Shown piece by piece: positions 25,693 to 35,582 of a stretch of DNA of 64,000 nucleotides. Position 1 is the first letter of the stretch, and each line of letters begins with the position of its first letter. Source of the DNA: Pseudomonas sp. GD04091 (lineage in GTDB: Bacteria; Pseudomonadota; Gammaproteobacteria; Pseudomonadales; Pseudomonadaceae). A program made the translations under genes and the position numbers. Below the pieces are notes generated by a model that was not told where the DNA came from, ran no database searches, and saw only the letters and a list, made by a program, of their open reading frames with translations. The stretch is taken from contig NZ_JAOEBG010000007.1 in NCBI RefSeq assembly GCF_029836165.1, positions 1 through 64,000 of the forward strand. Direction: 5' to 3'.

Positions 25693-27547
25693 GGCTCAGC
25701 AGCCAGGTGCGGCCTTCTTCGCGGTAGCCGTACTGGCTGCCCTCGAAGCTGTACAGCGCGCGGCTGTATTGCTTGTCCAGCAGGTTGTCCAGCTTGAGCT
25801 CCAGCCTCACCTCGTCGGTCAGGACCATGCCGCCCCGCAGGCCAAGCAGTCCGTAGCCACCTATGCGCTCGTTGTTGGACGGATCGTCGTAGCTGCCACT
25901 GACGGCTTGCCAGCTCGCGCCCACACTAAAACGCTCGAACTGACGATCCAGATCCAGGCTCAACGTGCGACGAGCGCGTCGTTGCAGGGTATGGCCGCTT
26001 TCACGGTCGCGGGGATCGATCATGCTCAGGCCCAACTGCGAGGTCCAGCCAGCCCATTCCTGCAGCAGCGACAGCTCCAGGCCGTTGATGCGTGCGTTGT
26101 CGACATTGCCGGGGCGCCTGCGCGTGGGGTCGTAGTTGATCGCGTCGCGCAGGTCGGTGCGATACAGCGAGGCCTCCAGCCGGGTTTCGCTGGCCAGTTG
26201 GCTGCGCCATTGCAGCTCGTAGCTCTTCGAGTGCTCGGGGCGCAGGTCCGGGTTGCCGTACTGTACGTCGTAGAGGTCGTTGAAGGTCGGGGCGCGAAAC
26301 CCTTCGCTATAGGACAGCAGCACATCGTTGCGCGGATTCAAGGGGACGGTGAGGCTGGCGTTCCAGGTGGTCTGGTCGCCGTACTGCTGGTTGCGGTCGT
26401 GACGAACGCCGAGCTCGCTCGAGAAGCGTTCCCCCGCGAAACGGTACTGGGCGAAGACGGCGCGGTTCCAGCGGCTGTCCTCGCTGAAGTTCGCCGTGCC
26501 GTGAAAGCGGTCTTGATACCAGTCGCCGCCCAGCATCAGATGGTTGCGATCGTCGAGGACAAGATCGTTCTGCCAGGTGACCTGATCACGATAGGTGTTG
26601 TAGATGAAGCGCTGGTCGCTGAGCTTGTCGCGTTTGTCGTCGCGGTTTTCGCTGTGGCCCAGTTCCAGTCTGGAGTGCCAGGTGTCGTTGAGCTGGGCAT
26701 CGAACCAGGAGCCCAGGCTGCTGACGCTGAAGTCGGTGTAGGGCTGCTGTGGATAACTTAGCCAGGTGACTTCATCCAGCCGCCCGTAAGGACTGTCGTA
26801 TTCACTGCGCCCACGACTGTCGAGCAGGTTGACGCCCGCCTCGAAACGCTCGTTGAAGGCGTGGCTCAGGCTCAGGTTGAGCGAACGGTTGCGATAGGCG
26901 TCATGGTCGCCATCGCTACCGTACGAGGGCCCGGTCGAATCGATTCCGGCGGTCTCGTCCAGGCTGGCGCCGAGGTTGAAGCGGGTCGCGCCATCACCGC
27001 CGGACAGCCCCAGGCTGCGTTGCCAGGTCTGATTGCTGCCGGCGGCGACGCGCAGGCGCGGGTGCAGGCCTGGGCCGTCGCCACGGCGGGTGAAGATCTG
27101 GATCACCCCGCCGATGGCGTCGCTGCCGTAGATCGCCGAACGTGAGCCACGCAGGACTTCCACCCGTTCGATCTGGTCGACGTCGAGGAACTGCAGGCCG
27201 CTGTCGCCGGAAGTGGTGTTGGCGATGCGCACGCCGTCGACCAGCACCAGGGTCTGGGCGGCCTTGGTGCCGCGGATGAAGATGCCGGGCAGGCTGCCGC
27301 GTCCACCGGTGGGTGCGACCTGCACCCCGGGGACACGGGCGAGCAGGTCGGTGACGCCGCTTGGTTGCAGGCGGTCGATGTCGGCACGGGTGAACACCGT
27401 GTTGGCAGCGCTGGTGGCGGTGCGCGACTCGACCTGGCGGCTGGCGCTGATCAGCACGTCGGGGAGCTTGAGCGCGTCGTCGCGGGAAGGTTCGGCGGCC
27501 AGGGCGGCGGCAGGGAGGCAGAGCAGGGGGAGTGCGCGGATCTTCAT
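25670..27547 (-). CDS. btuB: TonB-dependent vitamin B12 receptor, BtuB-like
   Basis: A 625-residue outer-membrane transporter: signal peptide (about 1-18), TonB box region PDVLISA (29-35), plug domain with IFIRGTKAAQTLVLVDGVRI and GSRSAIYGSDAIGGVIQI, and a 22-stranded barrel ending in SLTWTPTL. Length and plug motifs match BtuB. The ATG at 27547 begins MKIRALPLL. It lies 70 bp downstream of dxs on the same strand, too close for a cobalamin riboswitch, which is usual for btuB. Confidence 0.83.
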   Translation of the reverse strand: MKIRALPLLCLPAAALAAEPSRDDALKLPDVLISASRQVESRTATSAANTVFTRADIDRLQPSGVTDLLARVPGVQVAPTGGRGSLPGIFIRGTKAAQTLVLVDGVRIANTTSGDSGLQFLDVDQIERVEVLRGSRSAIYGSDAIGGVIQIFTRRGDGPGLHPRLRVAAGSNQTWQRSLGLSGGDGATRFNLGASLDETAGIDSTGPSYGSDGDHDAYRNRSLNLSLSHAFNERFEAGVNLLDSRGRSEYDSPYGRLDEVTWLSYPQQPYTDFSVSSLGSWFDAQLNDTWHSRLELGHSENRDDKRDKLSDQRFIYNTYRDQVTWQNDLVLDDRNHLMLGGDWYQDRFHGTANFSEDSRWNRAVFAQYRFAGERFSSELGVRHDRNQQYGDQTTWNASLTVPLNPRNDVLLSYSEGFRAPTFNDLYDVQYGNPDLRPEHSKSYELQWRSQLASETRLEASLYRTDLRDAINYDPTRRRPGNVDNARINGLELSLLQEWAGWTSQLGLSMIDPRDRESGHTLQRRARRTLSLDLDRQFERFSVGASWQAVSGSYDDPSNNERIGGYGLLGLRGGMVLTDEVRLELKLDNLLDKQYSRALYSFEGSQYGYREEGRTWLLSLTWTPTL

Positions 27548-27565
27548 GGGCAGTTCCATTGCAAA

Positions 27566-27609
27566 CGCGGGGCAAGTCGCACCGGCGCACCGCTGCGACT
27601 TGCCCCGCG
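27566..27609. repeat. 16-bp perfect inverted repeat between dxs and btuB
   Basis: Arms CGCGGGGCAAGTCGCA (27566-27581) and its complement (27594-27609) around a 12-nt loop. It resembles REP cores but with TCGCA in place of CCCGC. It may reduce dxs read-through into btuB; no T-run follows, so a rho-independent terminator is not proven. Confidence 0.7.
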
Positions 27610-27617
27610 ATTGGGCG

Positions 27618-29513
27618 TTACAGGCCGAGCTTGGCCATGCGGGCTTTGACCGATGCTTCGATTCCGGCGACATCCAGCCCACATTCGGCCAGCATCTGCG
27701 CAGGCTTGGCGTGCTCGACGTAGATATCCGGCAGACCCAGGTGCAGCAGTGGCTTGACCATCCCCTCACGGGCCAGGAACTCGCCGACGGCGGCGCCGGC
27801 GCCACCCATGATGGCGTTCTCCTCGAGGGTCACCAGCAATTCATGGTTGGCGGCCATTTCCAGCACCAGCGCCTCGTCCAGCGGTTTGACGAAACGCATG
27901 TCGACCACGCTGGCGTCGATCTGCTCGGCCACCTGCAGCGCTTCGGTCAGCTGTACCCCGAACACCAGCAGGGCGACTTTCTTGCCCTGCCGACGCACCA
28001 CGCCCTTGCCGATTTCCAGGGGCTCCAGGTCGCCGCTGATCGGCGCGTTGGGGCCGGTGCCGCGCGGGTAGCGCACGGCCGCCGGGCCCTTGTAGTGATG
28101 GCCGGTGCTGAGCATCTTGCGCAGCTCGTTCTCGTCGCTGGGGGTCATCACCAGCATGCCGGGGACGCAGCGCAGGTACGACAGGTCGTAGGCGCCCGCG
28201 TGGGTCGGGCCGTCCTCGCCGACCAGGCCGGCGCGGTCGATGGCGAACAGCACGTCGAGGTCCTGCACGGCCACGTCATGGATCAGCTGGTCGTAGGCAC
28301 GCTGGAGGAAGGTGGAGTAGATCGCCACCACCGGCTTGGCACCTTCGCAGGCCATGCCCGCGGCCAGCGTCACGGCGTGCTGCTCGGCGATGGCGACGTC
28401 GAAGTAGCGCTCGGGGTAGCGTTCGCTGAAGTCGACCAGGTCCGAGCCTTCCTTCATCGCCGGGGTGATGCCCACCAGGCGGTTGTCGGCGGCGGCCATG
28501 TCGCACAGCCACTGGCCGAACACGGCGGAATATTTCGGGCCGCTGGGCTTCTTCGGCGCGACGGGCTTGTCGGCCGGTTCCAGCTTGGTGATGGCGTGGT
28601 AGCCGATCGGGTCGACCTCGGCCGGGGCGAAGCCCTTGCCTTTCTTGGTGACCACGTGCAGGAACTGCGGGCCCTTGAGGTCACGCATGTTGCGCAGGGT
28701 GGCGATCAGGGTCGGCAGGTCGTGGCCATCGATCGGACCGATGTAGTTCCAGCCCAGCTCCTCGAACAGTGTGCCCGGCACCAGCATGCCCTTGGCGTAC
28801 TCTTCGGTGCGGCGGGCGATCTCCCAGGCCCCGGGCAGGCGCGACAGCACTTTCTTGCTGCCTTCGCGCATGCTGGCGTAGGTGCGGCTGGAGAGGATCT
28901 TGGCCAGGTAGTTGGACAGGCCACCGACGTTGCGCGAGATCGACATGTCGTTGTCGTTGAGGATCACCAGCATGTCGGCGTCCACTTCCTGCGCGTGGTT
29001 CAGCGCCTCGAAGGCCATGCCGGCGGTCAGCGCGCCGTCGCCGATCACGGCGATTGACTTGCGCGGGTCGTTCTGCAGGCGTGCGGCGATGGCCATGCCC
29101 AGGGCTGCGCTGATCGAGGTGCTGGAGTGACCGACGCCGAAGGTGTCGTACTCGCTCTCGCTGCGGCGCGGGAAGGCGGCGATGCCGTCCTTCTGACGCA
29201 GGCTGAGCATGCGCTCACGACGCCCGGTGAGGATCTTGTGCGGGTAGGCCTGGTGGCCGACGTCCCACACCAGTCGGTCGTCCGGGGTGTCGAAGACGTA
29301 GTGCAGGGCGATGGTCAGCTCGATGACGCCCAGGCCTGCACCGAAATGCCCACCGGTCTGACCAACGGTATAGAGCAGCTCCTGGCGCAGCTCGTCGGCC
29401 AGGGTCTCCAGGTCGGCTTCGGCCAGCCTGCGCAGGCCGGCGGGCGTGTCGGCGCGGTCCAGCAACGGCGTGACCGGGCGTTCGCGGGGGATCTCTTGAA
29501 ACGTCGTGGGCAT
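27618..29513 (-). CDS. dxs: 1-deoxy-D-xylulose-5-phosphate synthase (Dxs)
   Basis: A 631-residue thiamine-diphosphate enzyme that starts the MEP isoprenoid pathway from pyruvate and glyceraldehyde 3-phosphate. [27 protein letters not shown] and the transketolase-like [22 protein letters not shown] segments are in place. The ATG at 29513 begins [13 protein letters not shown], the family start. It follows ispA on the same strand after a 235-bp gap holding a REPIN. Confidence 0.96.
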   Translation of the reverse strand: MPTTFQEIPRERPVTPLLDRADTPAGLRRLAEADLETLADELRQELLYTVGQTGGHFGAGLGVIELTIALHYVFDTPDDRLVWDVGHQAYPHKILTGRRERMLSLRQKDGIAAFPRRSESEYDTFGVGHSSTSISAALGMAIAARLQNDPRKSIAVIGDGALTAGMAFEALNHAQEVDADMLVILNDNDMSISRNVGGLSNYLAKILSSRTYASMREGSKKVLSRLPGAWEIARRTEEYAKGMLVPGTLFEELGWNYIGPIDGHDLPTLIATLRNMRDLKGPQFLHVVTKKGKGFAPAEVDPIGYHAITKLEPADKPVAPKKPSGPKYSAVFGQWLCDMAAADNRLVGITPAMKEGSDLVDFSERYPERYFDVAIAEQHAVTLAAGMACEGAKPVVAIYSTFLQRAYDQLIHDVAVQDLDVLFAIDRAGLVGEDGPTHAGAYDLSYLRCVPGMLVMTPSDENELRKMLSTGHHYKGPAAVRYPRGTGPNAPISGDLEPLEIGKGVVRRQGKKVALLVFGVQLTEALQVAEQIDASVVDMRFVKPLDEALVLEMAANHELLVTLEENAIMGGAGAAVGEFLAREGMVKPLLHLGLPDIYVEHAKPAQMLAECGLDVAGIEASVKARMAKLGL

Positions 29514-29615
29514 CAGGCGAGTCGTTATAGGTTTGAAGACGCGGCAGTTTACCCCATTGTAGGAAAAGCTGCCCATTCGGACGGGTGTGCAGGAAGCTCA
29601 ATGCGACCCGGATGC

Positions 29616-29732
29616 TGTAGGAGCGGCCTTGTGTCGCGAAAGGGGTGCGCAGCAGCCCCAGCATTTCAGCGTTGACGCAACGATTGCCGGGGCCGCTTTG
29701 CGGCCCTTTCGCGACACGAGGCCGCTCCCACA
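29616..29732. repeat. Second-type REPIN between ispA and dxs
   Basis: Complementary arms (29616-29659 and 29689-29732) with the GGAGCGGCCTTGTGTCGCGA core and GGGGCTGC/GGCCGC ends. This core differs from the CGGGTAAACCCG family seen elsewhere and recurs in related form only at 54802-54907. Confidence 0.75.
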
Positions 29733-29748
29733 GGGGATGTGCAAGGCC

Positions 29749-30636
29749 TCAGTGGCGGCGCTCGACGATGTAGCGGGCCAGCGCCCGTAGCGGCTCGGCG
29801 TTCTCGCCAAAGCCTTGCAGTGCTGCCAATGCCTGGTCGCGCAGTTCCAGTGCGTAGGCCTTGGCCGCCTCCAGCCCGAGCAGCGCCGGATAGGTCGGCT
29901 TGTCGCGGGCGATGTCGGCGCCCTGGCGCTTGCCGAGGGTGGCGGTATCGCTTTCCACGTCGAGGATGTCGTCCTGCACCTGGAAGGCCAGGCCGATGGC
30001 CTGTGCATAAGTCTGCAGGGCGTCGAGCTGGGCCTGCCCGGCGCGTGCGCTGGCCAGAGCGCCGAGGCGCACGCTGGCTTCGATCAGCGCGCCGGTCTTG
30101 TGCCGGTGCATGTATTCCAGGGCCTGCTGGTCGAGCTTGATGCCTACCGAACCCAGGTCGATGGCCTGGCCACCGACCATGCCGGCGGGGCCGGCGGCCT
30201 TGGCCAGGGCCTGGACCATCTGCAGGCGGATGGCGTCGGCCTGCGGACTCAGGCGCGGGTCGAGCAGGGCGCTGAAGGCCAGGCTCTGCAGGCCGTCGCC
30301 GGCGAGGATGGCGCAGGCTTCGTCGAACGCCTTGTGGGTGGTTGGCTGGCCGCGGCGCAGGTCATCGTCGTCCATGGCCGGCAGGTCGTCGTGCACCAGT
30401 GAGTAGGCGTGGATCAGCTCCACCGCGCAGGCCGCGCCATTGGCCTGCTCGGCCGGGGCGCCGAGGGCTTCGCAGGCGGCGTACGCCAGCAGCGGGCGCA
30501 CGCGCTTGCCGCCGTTCATCACGCTGTAGCGCATGGCGGCGTAGAGGCGCTCGAGCTCCCTGGAGGGGGCCTGGAACAACGGTTCGAGGGCGGCGTCGAC
30601 CCGTGCCTGGGAGCTGGCCTGGTACTGGGCGATCAT
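29749..30636 (-). CDS. ispA: Farnesyl diphosphate synthase IspA
   Basis: A 295-residue prenyltransferase with the first Asp-rich motif DDLPAMDD (83-90) and the second DDILD, and NGGKRVRP near the N-terminus. It makes farnesyl diphosphate from IPP and DMAPP. Its start overlaps the xseB stop by 4 nt. Order xseB-ispA-dxs is the standard gammaproteobacterial arrangement. Confidence 0.95.
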   Translation of the reverse strand: MIAQYQASSQARVDAALEPLFQAPSRELERLYAAMRYSVMNGGKRVRPLLAYAACEALGAPAEQANGAACAVELIHAYSLVHDDLPAMDDDDLRRGQPTTHKAFDEACAILAGDGLQSLAFSALLDPRLSPQADAIRLQMVQALAKAAGPAGMVGGQAIDLGSVGIKLDQQALEYMHRHKTGALIEASVRLGALASARAGQAQLDALQTYAQAIGLAFQVQDDILDVESDTATLGKRQGADIARDKPTYPALLGLEAAKAYALELRDQALAALQGFGENAEPLRALARYIVERRH

Positions 30637-30875
30637 GCCTGCGGCTCCGCGTCGAACGGCTGGGCGGCCAGCTCGCCGTCACGCTCCAGCAGGATCTGCA
30701 CCTTCTGCTCGGCCTGGGCCAGGGCACCCTGGCAATCGCGGGTCAGGGCGATGCCTTGCTCGAAGGCGGCCAGCGATTCTTCCAGCGACAATTCGCCGTT
30801 CTCCAGGCGCTCGACCAGGGCTTGCAGGTCGGCGAGGGATTGCTCGAAATCGAGGGAGGCTTTTTTGCGGGCCAT
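30633..30875 (-). CDS. xseB: Exodeoxyribonuclease VII small subunit (XseB)
   Basis: An 80-residue protein of two helices ([35 protein letters not shown]), the hallmark of XseB, which coats XseA in exonuclease VII. It is first in the xseB-ispA-dxs operon; xseA is not in the window. Confidence 0.93.
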   Translation of the reverse strand: MARKKASLDFEQSLADLQALVERLENGELSLEESLAAFEQGIALTRDCQGALAQAEQKVQILLERDGELAAQPFDAEPQA

Positions 30876-31016
30876 GGCGACTGTCTCGGTGGCATTCAGA
30901 ACGGCGCGACACTAGCAGAGCGGGGCAGGGGGAGCAAATTACCCGGGCCTGTCGTTCGTCTTATTTTGTTGCACTTGATGGCCGCGAGAGTGCTTGCATT
31001 TTGCCAAGTGATCGCA

Positions 31017-31045
31017 TTGTGAGGGCTTGGGTGCTCTGCCATAAT
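31017..31045 (+). promoter_or_regulatory. Candidate sigma-70 promoter of the MBOAT operon
   Basis: -35 TTGTGA (31017-31022), exact 17-bp spacer, -10 CATAAT (31040-31045), about 50 bp upstream of the MBOAT start codon. Confidence 0.55.
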
Positions 31046-31094
31046 CCGCGCGCTCTGGCCTGCGGGTCAGCGGCTTCCTACCAGACGTTACGTA

Positions 31095-32510
31095 ATGGAC
31101 TACGTTGTGAGCTTCCTCTCGATCGAATTCGGCCTCTGTTTCACGCTGTTCTTCATTCTTTACTGGAGCCTGTGCTGGAGCGTGCGGCTGCAGAATGTCG
31201 TGCTCCTGGTGGCCAGCTATGGCCTGGTGGCGAGTTTCAGCCGGCAGTCGCTGTACATCCTGCTGGGCTACAGCGCGCTGGTGTACCTGCTCGGCCTGCT
31301 GGCCGCACGCTACCCGGGCCGCTGGTTCAGCCGGACGCTGCTGCTGGCGCTGGTGCTGGGCTGCTTCTACCTGTTCAAGTACCAGGAGTTCTTCGTCGGT
31401 GGCCTGCAGGCGGCACTGACCGCAACCGGGCTGCAGGTGTCGCTGCCGTTGCTGGAAGTGCTGGTGCCGATCGGCCTGTCGTTCTACACCTTCCACTCGG
31501 TCAGCTACCTGGTGTCGATCAACCGCCGCGAGCTGGCGCCGGTCGCGCCGCTGGACCTGGCCCTGTACCTGGCGTTCTTCCCCAGCCTGGTGGCCGGGCC
31601 GGTCAACCGGGCCCTGCACATGCTGCCGCAGATCCGCCCGCCGGCCATGCGTCAGGTGCTGGAGCCGCAGAGGGCGCTGGGGCTGATCGCCATGGCGGTG
31701 GTCAAGCTGTTCTTTCTCGGCGCCTGGCTGGGCAGCGAGTGGGTCGACCCGGTGTTCGACACCCCGGGCAGCGCCACGCCCGAACAGGTGCTGTTGAGCG
31801 TGTACGGCTACAGCCTGCTGATCTACTTCAACTTCAGCGGCTACACCAACCTGGTCACTGGCATCGCCCTGCTGTTGGGCTTTCGCCTGCCGGACAACTT
31901 CGACGCACCGTACGCCGCGCACAACCTCAAGGAGTTCTGGGGGCGCTGGCATATCAGCCTGTCGCGCTTCATCCGCGACTACGTCTATATCCCGCTGGGC
32001 GGCAACCGCCGGGGCGTGTGGCGCGGCAACCTGAACATGCTGCTGGCGATGCTGGTGTCGGGCCTGTGGCATGGGGCGAGCCTCAACTTCATCATCTGGG
32101 GCGCACTGCATGGCGTGGGCCTGGCCATCTCCAAGCTGTTCAGCCAGTGGCTGCCTGGCTTCGCGCGCCTGCCGGCGGCGGGGCTACTGGCGCGACTGAT
32201 GACTTTCCACTATGTAGCCTTCGCCTGGATCTTCTTCCGCAGCCCGACCCTGGATGGCGCCCTCGAGATGCTCGGCGACATCACCCAGGTGAGCCTGGCC
32301 GGGCTGAACAGCACCAGTGGCCTGATGCTGCTGGCCAGCGTGCTGTTCGTGGCCAGTTATCCACAATGGGTGACGCTGTTGCGCCAGAGCGGCGCGCTGT
32401 TCCAGCGCCTGCCCTGGCCGCTGTATCCGATCCCGCTCGGGGTCGGAGTGTCGCTGGTGATTCTTGCTTCGCAGTCGGGCGTGCCGGGGTTCATCTATGC
32501 AAGTTTCTGA
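31095..32510 (+). CDS. MBOAT acyltransferase (AlgI/PatA-like)
   Basis: A 471-residue polytopic inner-membrane protein. FWGRWHISLSRFIRDYVYIPLGG with His286 and SGLWHGA with His326 are the two MBOAT histidine motifs; about eleven hydrophobic segments. AlgI-type proteins move an acyl group, usually acetyl, across the membrane for transfer to a polysaccharide. It is followed, with a 14-nt overlap, by two SGNH-fold genes. No alginate or cellulose genes are near, so the acceptor polymer is unknown; peptidoglycan or an exopolysaccharide are the options. Confidence 0.87.
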   Translation: MDYVVSFLSIEFGLCFTLFFILYWSLCWSVRLQNVVLLVASYGLVASFSRQSLYILLGYSALVYLLGLLAARYPGRWFSRTLLLALVLGCFYLFKYQEFFVGGLQAALTATGLQVSLPLLEVLVPIGLSFYTFHSVSYLVSINRRELAPVAPLDLALYLAFFPSLVAGPVNRALHMLPQIRPPAMRQVLEPQRALGLIAMAVVKLFFLGAWLGSEWVDPVFDTPGSATPEQVLLSVYGYSLLIYFNFSGYTNLVTGIALLLGFRLPDNFDAPYAAHNLKEFWGRWHISLSRFIRDYVYIPLGGNRRGVWRGNLNMLLAMLVSGLWHGASLNFIIWGALHGVGLAISKLFSQWLPGFARLPAAGLLARLMTFHYVAFAWIFFRSPTLDGALEMLGDITQVSLAGLNSTSGLMLLASVLFVASYPQWVTLLRQSGALFQRLPWPLYPIPLGVGVSLVILASQSGVPGFIYASF

Positions 32511-33594
32511 TAGCCGGCAACTGTTCCAGGCGCAGATGGGCGCGGCCCGTGCGCTTTACGCGATCGTGGTGGTCACCGTGCTGCTGTTCTGGCTCAACCA
32601 GGACTCGATCAGGCTCTACTGCCAGCAGAAGTATCACCAGGGCTGCGAGATCCCGTTGCTGGGCCAGGCCCAGGCCTGGCGCCTGGGCGGGCAACTGACC
32701 CAGGCGATGGAGGCGCAGCGCGACAGCCTGTTCGCGCCGGCGCCCGCGCCCGAGGTGCTGCCGGCGCCGATGCCGGTGGTGAGTGTCAACCTGGAGACAC
32801 CGGCGGCGCTGGCCAAGCCTCTGGCGCACAAGCCTGAGCCCACGCACGCCATGCCGGCGGCGCCTTCCGTGCCGGTAGCGTCCGTGCAGCCCGTGGCAAG
32901 CGTGCCCGCCGCGCCGCTGCTGCAACCGGGCACGGTCGCCGCGCTGGCGGCGGGCGACGAGGTGTTCCTGGTGGGCGACTCGCTGATGCAGGGTGTCGCT
33001 CCGCACCTGGCCAACAGCCTGCGCAAGCGCTACCAGATCCGCACCGTCAACCTCAGCAGGCAGAGCACCGGCCTTGCCTACCCAGGTTTCTTCAACTGGC
33101 CGAAGACCGTGGCCGAGACCCTCGATCACACGCCGAACATCCGCCTGATGGTGGTGTTCCTCGGGCCCAACGACCCCTGGGACATGCCCCAGGGCAAGGG
33201 CAAGCCGTTCTTGCGCTTCAAGTCGCCGGAATGGGAAGCGGCCTATCGTGCCCGTATCGATTCGATCCTCGATCAGGCTCGCGCGCATGATGTGCAGGTG
33301 CTCTGGGTCGGCCCGCCGAACATGGAAAAGGCACGCCTGTCCACGGCCATGAGCTACCTCAGTGGCCTGTACCAGGAACAGACGGCGCTGTTCGGTCAGC
33401 ACTACGTGTCGGCCAACCCGATCCTCGGCTACACCGACGCGGGCTTCTCGTACACGATGCACACGCCCGAGGGCAAGCGGGTCAAGGTGCGGGTCGACGA
33501 CGGCATTCATTTCACCATCACGGGCCAGAAGCTGATCGCTGAACAGATCCTGTCGCTGATCAGCTTCCCGGGCCTGACCGTTACAGGACATTGA
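32497..33594 (+). CDS. Membrane-anchored SGNH/GDSL hydrolase-fold protein (DUF459)
   Basis: A 365-residue protein with a short cytoplasmic tail, one N-terminal membrane helix (about 18-34), an Ala/Pro-rich linker (about 80-145), and a periplasmic SGNH domain: GDS with Ser162 and DGIH with Asp335/His338 give a full catalytic triad. In AlgJ/PatB-type systems such proteins take the acyl group from the MBOAT partner and put it on the glycan. It begins inside the end of the MBOAT gene and ends 1 bp before the second SGNH gene. Confidence 0.8.
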   Translation: MQVSDSRQLFQAQMGAARALYAIVVVTVLLFWLNQDSIRLYCQQKYHQGCEIPLLGQAQAWRLGGQLTQAMEAQRDSLFAPAPAPEVLPAPMPVVSVNLETPAALAKPLAHKPEPTHAMPAAPSVPVASVQPVASVPAAPLLQPGTVAALAAGDEVFLVGDSLMQGVAPHLANSLRKRYQIRTVNLSRQSTGLAYPGFFNWPKTVAETLDHTPNIRLMVVFLGPNDPWDMPQGKGKPFLRFKSPEWEAAYRARIDSILDQARAHDVQVLWVGPPNMEKARLSTAMSYLSGLYQEQTALFGQHYVSANPILGYTDAGFSYTMHTPEGKRVKVRVDDGIHFTITGQKLIAEQILSLISFPGLTVTGH

Positions 33595-33595
33595 G

Positions 33596-34789
33596 ATGCG
33601 CCAATGGCATCACCTGCTGGGCCTGGCCCTGCTGATCAGCGCGGTACCGGGTTGCAGTACCGGCGCCAACAGCGTGAACGTCCAGGCCGCGGCGCGGCCC
33701 GTCGCCACGCCGGTCGCGCGTCAGGACGGCAACGTCGCCGTGCTCGCGGGCAAGCTGCGCGGTGCCGATCGAGCCCCGGTATCGATCGTCCAGCTGGGGG
33801 ATTCGCACACCGCCGCAGACCTGTTCAGCGGCGAAATGCGCCGCCTGCTGCAGGCCCGCTACGGCGATGGCGGCATCGGCATGGTGCCGGCTTCGCCGGT
33901 GCCGGGGATCCGCAACGACCGGGTGCTCATCAAGAGCGAGAAGCGCCAGTGGGAGCTGGTGTCGGCGCGCAACCAGCAGAGCCAGCAGTTTCCACTGGGG
34001 GGCTACCTGTCGCTGCCGTTGGCCAACCGCGCCAGTGTGGTATTGCAGGCGCGTGACGAGGACCGCCAGCGCTACAAGGTCTCGGCGCTGTACCAGTCGA
34101 CCGCCAGCGCCAGTCTCTTCGTCAATGCCGGCCAGCGCCGCGTGCTGCCGGCGAGCAATGGCCAGTGGCGCTTCAGCCCGGCCTACGCCAATGTCGGCCT
34201 GCCGGTTCAGTTGAGTGTCGAGGGCGGCCGAGGTGTCGCGCTTGGGGGGTGGTACATCCAGGGGCAGAAGAATACCGGGGTGACCTACTCGGCGCTGGGC
34301 ATCAATGGTGCGCGTCTGGAGGTGGTGGACAAGTGGCAGCCGGGCTGGCGCGACAGCCTCAAGGCCGTGCGGCCGGACCTGGTGATCCTGGCCTACGGCA
34401 CCAATGAGGCGTTCGACGACAAGCTCGACCTGGCGTTGTACCAGTCGCAGCTGGATACGACCCTGACCGGCCTGCGCAAGGACCTGCCGCACGCGGCGAT
34501 CCTGCTGGTCGGACCGCCGGACTCGATCAAGCAGCGCAAGGCGCGCAGCTGCGCGGCACGTCAGCCCCAGCCGTTGGCGGCGGTGATCCGTGTGCAGAAG
34601 CAGATGGCGCAGAAGCACAAGGCGCTGTTCTGGGATTGGCAGGGGTTCATGGGCGGGCCATGCTCGATCGCCGGCTGGCAGGCGAGCGGGCTGGCGCGGC
34701 CGGACTTGGTGCACCTGACCGCCGAGGGTTATCGCAAGAGCGCGGTAGGGTTGTATGAGTACCTGAAAGGACCGTTGGGGTTGCGTTGA
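33596..34789 (+). CDS. Second SGNH/GDSL hydrolase, secreted (possible lipoprotein)
   Basis: A 397-residue exported protein with a signal sequence ending near Cys20 (AVPGC, a weak lipobox), then an SGNH domain with GDSH (Ser70), YGTNEAF (block III Asn) and DLVH (Asp370/His373). A beta-rich insert lies between blocks I and III (about 120-235). It is the third gene of the MBOAT unit, so either a second transferase or an esterase that reverses the modification. Its substrate is not known. Confidence 0.78.
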   Translation: MRQWHHLLGLALLISAVPGCSTGANSVNVQAAARPVATPVARQDGNVAVLAGKLRGADRAPVSIVQLGDSHTAADLFSGEMRRLLQARYGDGGIGMVPASPVPGIRNDRVLIKSEKRQWELVSARNQQSQQFPLGGYLSLPLANRASVVLQARDEDRQRYKVSALYQSTASASLFVNAGQRRVLPASNGQWRFSPAYANVGLPVQLSVEGGRGVALGGWYIQGQKNTGVTYSALGINGARLEVVDKWQPGWRDSLKAVRPDLVILAYGTNEAFDDKLDLALYQSQLDTTLTGLRKDLPHAAILLVGPPDSIKQRKARSCAARQPQPLAAVIRVQKQMAQKHKALFWDWQGFMGGPCSIAGWQASGLARPDLVHLTAEGYRKSAVGLYEYLKGPLGLR

Positions 34790-34793
34790 GGCG

Positions 34794-34839
34794 TGGGGCA
34801 AACCCGCTCCCACAGTGATCGGGGGCGGGTTTGCTGGGG
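34794..34839. terminator. REP-type hairpin between convergent genes
   Basis: Arms GCAAACCCGC and GCGGGTTTGC form a strong hairpin in the 52-bp gap between the SGNH gene and ribB, which converge here. Likely a bidirectional stop; it is REP-derived and lacks a clear T-run. Confidence 0.5.
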
Positions 34840-34841
34840 TA

Positions 34842-35492
34842 TCAGGCCGGCTCGGCCTCCAGTTCGACCATCGCCTCGCGATAGCGCGCCAGTTCCTCGA
34901 TGGTCAGCACCGGCAGGTTGTACTGCCGCGCATACACCGCCACCTGCTCGCCACGGGCCATGCTGCCGTCGGGGTTCATCAGTTCGCACAGCACCGCCGC
35001 CGGGCGCAGGCCGGCCAGGCGGGCCAGGTCCACCGAGCCTTCGGTATGGCCACGGCGGGTCAGCACGCCGCCGTCACGGGCGCGCAGCGGGAACACATGG
35101 CCCGGGCTGACGATATGCCGCTGCTGCGCGGTCGAGCGCAGCGCCGCTTCGATGGTGGTGATGCGGTCCTGCGCCGACACGCCGGTGCTGACGCCTTCGG
35201 CCGCCTCGATGGTGACGGTGAAGCCGGTGCCGTGGCGAGCCTGGTTGTTCTGCACCATCGGCGCTAGCTGCAGGGCGTCGACGGTGGCTTCGTCCAGGCA
35301 CAGGCAGACGATGCCGCTGCAGTCGCGGATCATCATGGCCATGGTCTGCAGCGAAAGGTTTTCGGCGGCGGCGACGATGTCGGCTTCGTCCTCGCGATCG
35401 TCGTCGTCGAGCAGCAGTACGGGGCGCCCGGCCTGGAAGGCGGCGATGGCGGCGGTGACGTTGGGGAACTGCTTGTGGTGCATGGTGGACAT
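34842..35492 (-). CDS. ribB: Stand-alone 3,4-dihydroxy-2-butanone 4-phosphate synthase (RibB)
   Basis: A 216-residue RibB with [16 protein letters not shown] and [16 protein letters not shown], full catalytic set and no second domain. It makes DHBP from ribulose 5-phosphate. The ATG at 35492 has GAGGAG 7 nt upstream, and the long leader contains an FMN riboswitch, so this copy should be shut off when FMN is plentiful. The RibBX copy in the main operon has no riboswitch in view. Confidence 0.94.
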   Translation of the reverse strand: MSTMHHKQFPNVTAAIAAFQAGRPVLLLDDDDREDEADIVAAAENLSLQTMAMMIRDCSGIVCLCLDEATVDALQLAPMVQNNQARHGTGFTVTIEAAEGVSTGVSAQDRITTIEAALRSTAQQRHIVSPGHVFPLRARDGGVLTRRGHTEGSVDLARLAGLRPAAVLCELMNPDGSMARGEQVAVYARQYNLPVLTIEELARYREAMVELEAEPA

Positions 35493-35582
35493 GAAACGCT
35501 CCTCGTGAATGATCGATGAACGTCTCGGGGCGAACAAAATGCGCGCGCAAGGGCGCCTGGACGGCCCCCTGCCAAACGCCTT

